From Candidatus Cloacimonadota bacterium (lineage in GTDB: Bacteria; Cloacimonadota; Cloacimonadia; Cloacimonadales; Cloacimonadaceae), in assembly GCA_023230795.1 (NCBI GenBank), contig JALNWR010000062.1, positions 1 through 13,088 of the forward strand: DNA of 13,088 bases, written 5' to 3'. A program made the translations under genes and the position numbers. Below, piece after piece: positions 7,911-13,088 of the stretch (its first letter is position 1; every line of letters starts with the position of its first letter). A model generated the notes under the pieces. That model searched no databases and was not told the origin of the DNA. It was given only the letters and a program-made list of their open reading frames with translations.

Positions 7911-8677
7911 AATACCCATTTATCATCGCTATCTTAGCCCTGCTCGTAATCTGGGGCTGGGATTGGATCAAAGGCCCCAAGAATAAGTTCAACCTTCTGG
8001 GAGTTGCCTTCATCATCGGCATCAGCATCTTCAGCCTCGCTTTCTGGCAAAGCCGGCAGGCCTCTACCAGCCTGCGCGTGGTGGGATATTCCAGCAAACT
8101 CTTTGAATCCGACCTCGTAAAATGGAATATCTCGGTGCAAAAAATGGTTTCCTTAAACCAATTGAATCAAGGTTACAAAGATATGAGCGCCGATATCAAA
8201 GCCTTCAGAGAATTTCTCGCCAAAGAAGGCATCCCGGAAGACAAGATCAGCGTCCAGCCCGTAACCAGCTATCAACGCTATGACAACAACGCCAATATGA
8301 CGGGCTACAGCCTCAGCCAGAGCGTCTTTATCCTCTCGGAAGACCTGGATAAAATCGAAGACCTGGCCCTGAATCCGGATTTCTTCGCCGATCGCGGTAT
8401 GGTGCTGAACGATTCCCGCCTGGAGTACCTCTATACCAAGCTGCCGGAGCTCAAGCAGGAACTCCTGGCCGCTGCCACAGAAGATGCCATGGCCCGCGCC
8501 ACCGAGATCTCAGGCTCTGCCAAAACCTCGCTGGGTAAGATGCGGGAAGCCCGCGCCGGAGTATTTCAGATCACCGAACCATATTCCACCGATGTTTCCG
8601 ACTATGGGATCTACAATACCGGCACCAGACAAAAAAGCATCAGCGTGACGCTTACCGCATATTTTAAGCTCTTGTAG
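7907..8677 (+). CDS. SIMPL domain (DUF541) membrane-anchored protein (256 aa)
   Basis: Two N-terminal hydrophobic segments (about residues 3-18 and 32-48) are followed by an extracytoplasmic domain with the SIMPL/DUF541 layout. It opens with VVGYSSK..ESDLVKW, has the DI..F..FLAKEGI...KISVQP segment, and includes the later Ala-rich helix ELLAAATEDAMARATEIS. It ends in a strand SISVTLTAYFKLL. The family (Oxa-like BP26/OMP28 group) forms ring-like envelope assemblies in some bacteria, and its function is poorly defined. AAGGAG lies 6 bases before ATG 7907, and the start overlaps the micro-ORF stop. It is probably the last gene of the envelope operon, since about 280 non-coding bases follow. Confidence 0.85.
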   Translation: MKYPFIIAILALLVIWGWDWIKGPKNKFNLLGVAFIIGISIFSLAFWQSRQASTSLRVVGYSSKLFESDLVKWNISVQKMVSLNQLNQGYKDMSADIKAFREFLAKEGIPEDKISVQPVTSYQRYDNNANMTGYSLSQSVFILSEDLDKIEDLALNPDFFADRGMVLNDSRLEYLYTKLPELKQELLAAATEDAMARATEISGSAKTSLGKMREARAGVFQITEPYSTDVSDYGIYNTGTRQKSISVTLTAYFKLL

Positions 8678-8801
8678 AGTAGCAGGATATCTATCCAGCC
8701 ACTTTTATCCCAGTGTTTTTGCCTTCTGCGAAAGCTCCTGCGCCTTGCGCCTTGCAGCCACAGCGCACTTTAGCTTTCAATTTGGTTTTAACACAGTTTT
8801 A

Positions 8802-8837
8802 ACTCGAGTTGACTCGAAGATCTGAGTCAACTCGAGT
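8802..8837. repeat. Perfect 14-bp inverted repeat (long hairpin)
   Basis: ACTCGAGTTGACTC (8802-8815) and its exact reverse complement GAGTCAACTCGAGT (8824-8837) are separated by 8 bases. No run of T follows on the plus strand, and the minus strand gives only a TTAAAAC stretch, so it is not a standard intrinsic terminator. It could still end transcription of the operon upstream, or be a protein binding site or the terminus of a small element. Confidence 0.75.
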
Positions 8838-8874
8838 CGAAGGCGAGTTAGCTGCAAGTTCAGGGCTTGAGCTG

Positions 8875-8929
8875 TAGCCGGAGGATGCCGTTCCTCCGCC
8901 AGAGTCCCATTGCCATTTCAGATAGCATG
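8875..8929 (+). repeat. Dispersed hairpin repeat, copy 1 (55 bp)
   Basis: This copy runs from TAGCCGGAGGATGCC to CAGATAGCATG and matches a second copy at 9343-9402 in the same orientation. It contains a perfect 7-bp stem, CGGAGGA (8879-8885) and TCCTCCG (8892-8898), with a 6-base loop. Copy 1 lacks about 5 bases that copy 2 has after GTCCCAT and differs by one base in the loop. It resembles an intergenic REP-like or miniature repeat; no family name can be given. Confidence 0.75.
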
Positions 8930-8961
8930 TCTAAGCATTATAATATCAAAGGAGTTCCATA

Positions 8962-9258
8962 ATGAGGAAAAGACCCCCAACCGACACCGATCCCATGTAT
9001 CTCAGAGCTTTCAGATACATGAAAAGACACCCCTCGCCGCTCAGAGACGACGAATACCTCAGCATGTGCATAAATATGTCTGAGCCGGAAGAATTGCCCT
9101 TTTCAGAAGGCTCCAAAGAGCTCAAAGACGCCATGCTCGCCGTCCGTGATCTGATTATCGGCCCAAAAACTATCGGAAACCTCGACCTCATCAAACAAGT
9201 CAGAACCAAGGAAAATATCCCCCGCTCTCAATTCTGGTGGTACATTGATGAACTCTGA
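8962..9258 (+). CDS. Orphan small protein of unknown function (98 aa)
   Basis: AAAGGAG lies 7 bases before ATG 8962, a strong start. The product has a basic beginning (MRKRPP), a TDTDPM segment near residue 8, many charged residues, no signal peptide and no membrane helix, so it should be cytoplasmic. It ends in WWYIDEL. I do not recognise the family and see no catalytic motif or helix-turn-helix. It lies alone between two direct copies of a hairpin repeat (8875-8929 and 9343-9402). A 15-base piece of its start (8982-8996) recurs just after its stop at 9274-9288. Its GC content is like that of the core genes. Confidence 0.7.
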   Translation: MRKRPPTDTDPMYLRAFRYMKRHPSPLRDDEYLSMCINMSEPEELPFSEGSKELKDAMLAVRDLIIGPKTIGNLDLIKQVRTKENIPRSQFWWYIDEL

Positions 9259-9273
9259 TCACATACGCGCAAA

Positions 9274-9288
9274 CGACACCGATCCCAT
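9274..9288 (+). repeat. 15-bp repeat of the orphan gene's start region
   Basis: CGACACCGATCCCAT is identical to 8982-8996 inside the preceding gene, where it encodes part of TDTDPM. Here it lies 16 bases after that gene's stop. The likeness does not continue into the following bases. It may be a scar of a tandem duplication of the cassette-like unit. Confidence 0.6.
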
Positions 9289-9342
9289 ACCTTCCACCTT
9301 ATCTACAAGAAAAGAGACGGAGCTATGGCAAGCTTCGGAACA

Positions 9343-9402
9343 TAGCCGGAGGATGCCATTCCTCCGCCAGAGTCCCATCGGAACGCCATTTCAGATAGCA
9401 TG
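9343..9402 (+). repeat. Dispersed hairpin repeat, copy 2 (60 bp)
   Basis: Same repeat as 8875-8929. It has the stem CGGAGGA (9347-9353) / TCCTCCG (9360-9366) and the same ending CAGATAGCATG, with an insertion near CATCGGAACG. In this copy a wider inverted repeat also closes the whole unit: GCCGGAG (9345-9351) with CTCCGGC (9403-9409). The two copies bracket the orphan 98-residue gene. Confidence 0.75.
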
Positions 9403-9462
9403 CTCCGGCCAAGCCAAAATCAGACTTTCGAGAAAATGCGGAAACACCCACAGAATATTCTC

Positions 9463-9491
9463 TTGACTTAAAAATCGACTTTGAATATATT
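9463..9491 (+). promoter_or_regulatory. Promoter of the broken gene / DUF1828 pair
   Basis: TTGACT (9463-9468), a 17-base spacer and TATATT (9486-9491) give five of six matches in each hexamer. Transcription would begin near 9498, immediately at the Shine-Dalgarno AGGAG (9498-9502), so the leader would be only about 11 bases long. It would drive the pseudogene and the intact gene behind it. Confidence 0.55.
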
Positions 9492-9508
9492 GTGCATAGG
9501 AGTTCGAT

Positions 9509-9990
9509 ATGAAAAATAGTGGATAAATTAGAAAACTATTCAGTTGATGAATTGATTGCTATTGAAAAGATAATTGTGGATAAAGACCTATAGAAGGATT
9601 ATAGGCGGGATCAACAACACTTTAAAGCAAACATGGAATTAACCGACATTGAAGGCAATTTGCGGTTTACCATGTTTATCAGACAATACGCAGAGTATGA
9701 GAATAACTTTAGCATAGGGTTAAATTTCAAGGGGAAATTAGGGGGAAGTGAAGCTTGTCAGATTCAACGGTAAGCATAAAAGAATGATGGATGAAATTGA
9801 TGATCCTCATTTCTATTTTCATATCCACCGTGAAAACGATATCGAAAACTCGTTGAATACGCTAAAGGATTCTGTTAAAACAGATGAGTACAGCAGTTTT
9901 GAAGAAGCACTAAACTACGCCCTTAAGACGGTAAATGTACAAAACTACAGGGAGTATTTTAAAGACACAGACCAGTTGGAAATATTCTGA
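9509..9990 (+). pseudogene. Disrupted small gene upstream of DUF1828 (possibly DUF6978-like)
   Basis: An SD (AGGAG) and ATG 9509 open a frame that stops after five codons. Reading on from GTG 9519 gives VDKLENYSVDELIAIEK, then an in-frame TAG at 9591-9593. The same frame then continues sensibly (MELTDIEGNLRFTMFIRQ, from 9633) to a stop near 9770. The rest lies one frame over from 9748 (LVRFNGKHKRMMDEIDD, then FYFHIHREND) to TGA 9988-9990. Removing one A from the A5 run at 9512-9516 and one G from the G5 run at 9741-9745 restores a single frame of about 159 codons broken only by the TAG. I think it belongs to the DUF6978-like proteins, from memory and not firmly. The last 80 codons could still be translated from GTG 9748. 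Both indels lie in homopolymers, so assembly error is possible. Confidence 0.65.
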
Positions 9991-10000
9991 GGATGGAATC

Positions 10001-10768
10001 ATGAATACATTATATGAAATATTACGATCGCAAATGGGACGCAATATACAGCTACTTCCCGATAAGAAAGGCCGTACCCAAGTTATGCTCCCTATTTACT
10101 ACGAAGATGGGGACATGGTGGATATCTACACAGAGCCAAGGGGAGATAATAAAACGCTGATCAGCGATTGCGGCATGACTCTGATGAAACTGAGCTATTA
10201 CTATGAAATAAATACGGATAACAAATCCAGGATTCTAAACCAGATTATCGCCTCTAATGGCCTTGATTATGAAAATGGCATAATCTCGAAGATTGTGGAT
10301 AATACAAAGTTGTATCCTGCTTTGATAAGTTTTGGGAACACCTTGATGAAGGTTTCGACCATGACCTATTTCAAAAGAGAAATGATCAAGAACCTGTTTT
10401 ATGAAATGATGGATGAGGTAGTCACCCAATTATTTGATCCTGATTTCAGCGTGAAAAAGCAATACAGCCCAATAGAAGGAAAAGATGAGTATCTCGTGGA
10501 TTATTGCCTTTTAGCCCCCAGGCCGGTATTTATCTATGCCGTGAAGGATACGGCTAAGGCTCGTTTAGTGACAATAAGCGCTCAAGAATTTAAGCTGAAT
10601 AAGATTCGATCTAACAGCATAGTGGTCTATGAGGACTTCTTGAGCATCCAGCAGAGTGATCAAAAGAGGATTCTTAATGCCACGGTAAAGCAATTCCCGA
10701 CTCTGGATGATTTTAGCGCCGGTGGCTTGGATTATGTAAAGGATCTGTCAGCTTCGAATTATTATTGA
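10001..10768 (+). CDS. DUF1828/DUF1829 domain protein (255 aa)
   Basis: The N-terminal half matches DUF1828: YYEDGDMVDIY (around 33-43) then ISDCGMTLMKL (54-64), the family's DGD and DDG-like signatures. The C-terminal half (YLVDYCLLAPRPVFIYAV from residue 164, then a VVYEDF strand) fits DUF1829. The family is found in accessory and phage-linked regions of many bacteria and its biochemical role is not established. ATG 10001 is chosen because TGAGGA, which overlaps the stop of the upstream frame, serves as its ribosome binding site. An upstream extension to 9935 would run inside the previous gene. GC is near 35% in a sampled 60-base line, against about 50% in the core operon, suggesting transfer. 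Its upstream partner is broken, but this frame is intact. Confidence 0.75.
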   Translation: MNTLYEILRSQMGRNIQLLPDKKGRTQVMLPIYYEDGDMVDIYTEPRGDNKTLISDCGMTLMKLSYYYEINTDNKSRILNQIIASNGLDYENGIISKIVDNTKLYPALISFGNTLMKVSTMTYFKREMIKNLFYEMMDEVVTQLFDPDFSVKKQYSPIEGKDEYLVDYCLLAPRPVFIYAVKDTAKARLVTISAQEFKLNKIRSNSIVVYEDFLSIQQSDQKRILNATVKQFPTLDDFSAGGLDYVKDLSASNYY

Positions 10769-10831
10769 GCAGGATCAGATATGGTTATCCTTTTAAAGCC
10801 AAGCCTTAATCTGTAGTGAACAGCTAAAACG

Positions 10832-11230
10832 CTACCTGGTCAGCTCCGAAAAATCATGCAAGTAGAACAACACAGATTCCAGGTTCCTTTTATTTGCCTT
10901 ATAGACCCTGTTTACACCCCGGTAGTATAGCTTATCCAGTTCTGACAGTTTGATATAGTACACATTCCTGTCTCCGGAGCAGCCTGGGTCTTGAAAACAG
11001 ATATAGTCTTCATGCAGATACATATCTTGGATTCTGCCGTGTAGATACAGAAGTTTCACTTCATCTATGATCTCCTGGACAGAGCGTTCGGGATTAGAAG
11101 CTAAAGTTCTGTTAAAATACGAACCTTTGAATACGTTCAATCTTTTAAACCGGTGGATTGCGATGTCTATAAGCAGTGCGGCTACCAGACCAATAATGGC
11201 TGGTACAAAAAAATACAAATATAGGCTCAT
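10832..11230 (-). CDS. Orphan single-pass membrane protein (132 aa)
   Basis: The protein starts with MSLYLYFFVPAIIGLVAALL, a membrane helix, followed by a basic RFKRL stretch. By the positive-inside rule the remaining 100 residues would then lie in the cytoplasm. The soluble part is mixed charged and aromatic (YLHEDYICF, NVYYIKLSELDKLYY) and could be a small beta-rich domain; I do not recognise it. The start ATG at 11228-11230 is preceded by GAGGAG five bases away, which is preferred over a TTG six codons upstream. It is convergent with the DUF1828 gene and divergent from the lipoprotein at 11444. Only 63 bases separate it from the DUF1828 stop, with no clear terminator. Confidence 0.65.
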   Translation of the reverse strand: MSLYLYFFVPAIIGLVAALLIDIAIHRFKRLNVFKGSYFNRTLASNPERSVQEIIDEVKLLYLHGRIQDMYLHEDYICFQDPGCSGDRNVYYIKLSELDKLYYRGVNRVYKANKRNLESVLFYLHDFSELTR

Positions 11231-11294
11231 TTCATCTCCTCGCCTCAAGTTATGTTGACCAATGTAAATTCTAAGATTGCTATCTCTGGATTCC

Positions 11295-11300
11295 TGTCAA
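11295..11300 (-). promoter_or_regulatory. Possible -35 box for the minus-strand gene
   Basis: A perfect TTGACA reads on the minus strand from 11300 to 11295. The best -10-like hexamer downstream is TAGAAT (11273-11268), but the spacer would be 21 bases, longer than usual. This is a weak candidate, given only because both boxes are good individually. Confidence 0.25.
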
Positions 11301-11385
11301 GTTCCAATTGTTTCAGGTGGCTTTCTAAGGCAGGCATTTGTAGAGCGTCTATGACGCAGCTTTGGTCTCTCCGATATGATTTTAC

Positions 11386-11424
11386 TTGACAGCTACTTGT
11401 AGCTTTACAAAGTGAATATAAAAT
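11386..11424 (+). promoter_or_regulatory. Promoter/operator region of the lipoprotein-peptidase pair
   Basis: TTGACA lies at 11386-11391 and an A/T-rich -10 candidate TAAAAT at 11419-11424, but their spacing is too long to be paired. TTGTAG (11397-11402) with a 16-base spacer fits TAAAAT better. A perfect inverted repeat AGCTAC-TT-GTAGCT (11391-11404) and an overlapping TTGTA-GCTT-TACAA (11397-11410) lie across these boxes and could be an operator. The hexamers and palindromes are visible; the function is inferred. Confidence 0.35.
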
Positions 11425-11443
11425 ACGAAAGAGGTATAGTGAT

Positions 11444-12070
11444 ATGAAAAAGCTTATATACTTTGTCCTGCTGGGCAGTGTGCTCTTGCTTATGAGTGCC
11501 TGTGAATCCGATGGGAACTTTAACGTGATAAATCGAACTTCATACCCGATTTACACTTCAGTGGAAGGCGGGAACATCGTTACCGTACCTGCAGGAGAAA
11601 ACCACGTCTTTGAAGTGGAGACCGGTAAGCAGAGTTTTCTCACTGGCGAAGTGTCCAAGAGAGTGCCCGTATATCTGGTGGGCGAGACTTTCTCGCTGCA
11701 TGATAAGGATTTGAACGAATATGTAGATAACACGATAGTGACGATAAAAGCCGGGAAGACTACCAATGCGTATTTAGCTCCGAATCGGGCTTCGATCAAG
11801 ATAGTAAACAACCGTGAGGAGCGTATCAGCAGGGTTCAGATCAGTCAGGTCTCTCCGACCACAAATATAATTGTGGGCACCATCGAAGACATTCCCGCTG
11901 GAGCAAGCCACTGGAAGAGAGTGAAGTATGCCACCTTGCAGGATAACTTTATCTACCGGCTCGAAATCTGGCTGGATGGAGTGGAATATCCTGTGAATCT
12001 TGATGCGCCTGCTGTGCTTGGAAAGGACGAACAGTGGCTGGTAAATGTAGATCCGCCTGAAAACAGATAA
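11444..12070 (+). CDS. Small lipoprotein with two repeated beta units (208 aa)
   Basis: The signal peptide (KK, hydrophobic core) ends in the lipobox L16-M17-S18-A19-C20, so this is a lipid-anchored envelope protein. The mature part seems to have two similar halves. One opens with FNVINRTSYPIYTSVEGG and has VPAGENHVFEV. The other opens with IKIVNNREERISRVQIS and has IPAGASHWKRV. Each has an N-[RN] turn, a strand, then a PAG motif, as in small immunoglobulin-like surface domains. There is no catalytic motif. ATG 11444 is preceded by GAAAGAGG. The stop lies 24 bases before the peptidase gene, so the two are probably one operon and the lipoprotein may be a partner or substrate of the peptidase, which is only inference. 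Confidence 0.8.
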   Translation: MKKLIYFVLLGSVLLLMSACESDGNFNVINRTSYPIYTSVEGGNIVTVPAGENHVFEVETGKQSFLTGEVSKRVPVYLVGETFSLHDKDLNEYVDNTIVTIKAGKTTNAYLAPNRASIKIVNNREERISRVQISQVSPTTNIIVGTIEDIPAGASHWKRVKYATLQDNFIYRLEIWLDGVEYPVNLDAPAVLGKDEQWLVNVDPPENR

Positions 12071-12094
12071 CAATACACTCTTAAGGAGAACAAT

Positions 12095-13088
12095 ATGAAA
12101 CTGAAGGTCTTATGGCTTTCTCTGATGGCCCTGGCATTCAGCCTGACCCTGGCGCAAATGCCCCCGCAGATGGCTGAACTGCCCCTGCCTCAAGACCCTG
12201 AAATCCTGATGGGAACTCTGGATAATGGGATCAAGTATTACATCATGCAAAATTCCCGTCCGGCAAATCGGGCGGAACTCCGGCTATATGTGGATGCAGG
12301 CAGCATCCTGGAAGATGAGGATCAGCTTGGCCTGGCGCATTTTACCGAGCACATGGCTTTCAATGGTACCACAAACTTCGGCAAAAGCGAAGTGGTGGAT
12401 TATCTGGGCTCGATCGGCATGGGCTTTGCCAATGGCCTAAATGCTATGACCAGCTATGACTTTACCATGTATCAGCTTAAGATACCTACGGATGATCAAG
12501 AGCAATTGGAAAAAGGCTTTTTGATCCTGTCCGATATGGCAGATAAAGTGAGCTTTGATCCTGATGAACTGGAAAAAGAACGCGGCGTGATCATCGAAGA
12601 ATGGCGCATGGGTCACAATGCCCAAAGCCGGATAGGAGATACCGTCTCCAAAGTTCGCTTTGCCGGTAGCCGCTATGCCACCCGCATGCCTATCGGGACC
12701 TATGAGAGCCTTACCACATTTGAGCGAGATCAGATTGTGCGCTTTTATGAAGACTGGTACCGTCCGGATTTGCAGAGCGTGGTCGTAATCGGCGACCTGG
12801 AAGTCGAAGCCGCCCTGGCTCTGGTAGAGACATATTTTGGAGCCATTCCGGCCCGAGAAAACCCCCGCCCCCGCGAAGTATTTGAAGTGCCCAGTCATCC
12901 CGCAGCCAGAGCTGTAGTGGCTACCGATCCCGAATATCCATATTCCACTATCAGCGCCTCCTGGGACCGTGATGCCACCACTTTTCAGACAATGGGGGAT
13001 TATTATCGGGATCTGCATGAGCAGCTATTCTTTAATATGCTCAATGCCCGCCTGGAAGAGCTCATTCAGGAAGAAGACCCACCCTTTA
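12095..13088 (+). CDS. Exported M16 (insulinase/pitrilysin family) zinc peptidase, 3' end missing
   Basis: A signal peptide (residues 1-20, cut after LTLA) leads into an M16 N-terminal domain. The inverted zinc motif is H82-F-T-E85-H86 within AHFTEHMAFNGT; E85 is the catalytic base. The third zinc ligand is probably E162 in KERGVIIEEW, about 76 residues later as in the family. VVIGDLEVEAAL and the following YFGAIPA segment match the M16 core. The frame is open to the last base (331 codons); full periplasmic M16 proteins of this style run to about 900 residues, so roughly two thirds is beyond the window. AAGGAG lies six bases before ATG 12095. It likely degrades peptides in the periplasm. Confidence 0.93.
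   Translation, partial: MKLKVLWLSLMALAFSLTLAQMPPQMAELPLPQDPEILMGTLDNGIKYYIMQNSRPANRAELRLYVDAGSILEDEDQLGLAHFTEHMAFNGTTNFGKSEVVDYLGSIGMGFANGLNAMTSYDFTMYQLKIPTDDQEQLEKGFLILSDMADKVSFDPDELEKERGVIIEEWRMGHNAQSRIGDTVSKVRFAGSRYATRMPIGTYESLTTFERDQIVRFYEDWYRPDLQSVVVIGDLEVEAALALVETYFGAIPARENPRPREVFEVPSHPAARAVVATDPEYPYSTISASWDRDATTFQTMGDYYRDLHEQLFFNMLNARLEELIQEEDPPF

Larger units (their letters stand above)
8678..8961. other. Non-coding region rich in repeats after the envelope operon
   Basis: No gene is supported here. It contains a 7-base tandem repeat (TGCGCCT twice plus TGC, 8739-8755), a direct repeat GTTTTAAC at 8785-8792 and 8796-8803, the 14-bp inverted repeat at 8802-8837 and the first copy of the dispersed repeat at 8875-8929. 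This is the border between the core operon and the accessory segment. Confidence 0.6.

Noticed and set aside
8802..8837. Classic intrinsic terminator
   Set aside because: The stem is good but there is no T-run after it on either strand.
8875..9402. CRISPR array or integron attC sites
   Set aside because: Only two copies of the repeat about 410 bases apart, no regular spacers, no attC core (GTTRRRY) and no cas or integrase gene.
9591..9593. Stop-codon recoding of TAG
   Set aside because: The same gene has two additional frameshifts, and nothing else in the window uses TAG in-frame; simple decay or assembly error is more likely.

Overview
The window reads as chromosomal DNA of an anaerobic, fermentative diderm bacterium. 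The evidence is a ferredoxin-type [FeFe] hydrogenase, two lipoproteins with clear lipoboxes, an outer-membrane beta-barrel protein and an exported M16 metallopeptidase. The general style (GC near 50% in the core genes, tightly packed envelope operons of unknown function) suggests a member of Cloacimonadota (Candidatus Cloacimonas relatives). That assignment is an inference from style and not from a marker gene.

Layout. Positions 1-284 are a non-coding upstream region with inverted repeats, three copies of AAACTCCG and a sigma70-like promoter. Positions 285-2033 encode a complete M3-type [FeFe] hydrogenase with all accessory cluster ligands and the H-cluster motifs. It is followed after 6 bases by an Elp3-like radical SAM protein (2040-2987). 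A tight plus-strand operon of envelope genes follows: a large lipoprotein (3003-4508), an outer-membrane beta-barrel (4510-5760) and an inner-membrane VWA/BatA-like protein (5760-7754). Downstream are an unusual 42-residue membrane micro-ORF (7782-7910) and a SIMPL-domain protein (7907-8677). The micro-ORF is a diverged copy of the start of the SIMPL gene and overlaps it.

From 8678 to about 11440 the character changes to accessory DNA. It holds a 14-bp perfect inverted repeat and two direct copies of a 55-60 bp hairpin-containing repeat bracketing a single 98-residue orphan gene. An AT-richer segment follows, in which a broken gene (apparently three lesions) sits directly upstream of an intact DUF1828/DUF1829-type protein. 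The pair looks like a decayed two-gene accessory module, perhaps toxin-antitoxin or defence related; no function is proven. An orphan minus-strand membrane protein (10832-11230) closes this part.

The window ends with a small lipoprotein (11444-12070) and the first 331 codons of a periplasmic M16 zinc peptidase (12095-13088, cut by the window edge). No rRNA, tRNA, CRISPR array, transposase or integrase gene was seen.

The items most worth a second look are the broken/intact gene pair at 9509-10768, the repeat-bracketed orphan gene at 8875-9402, the 42-residue paralogous micro-ORF, and the uncharacterised lipoprotein/barrel/VWA operon.
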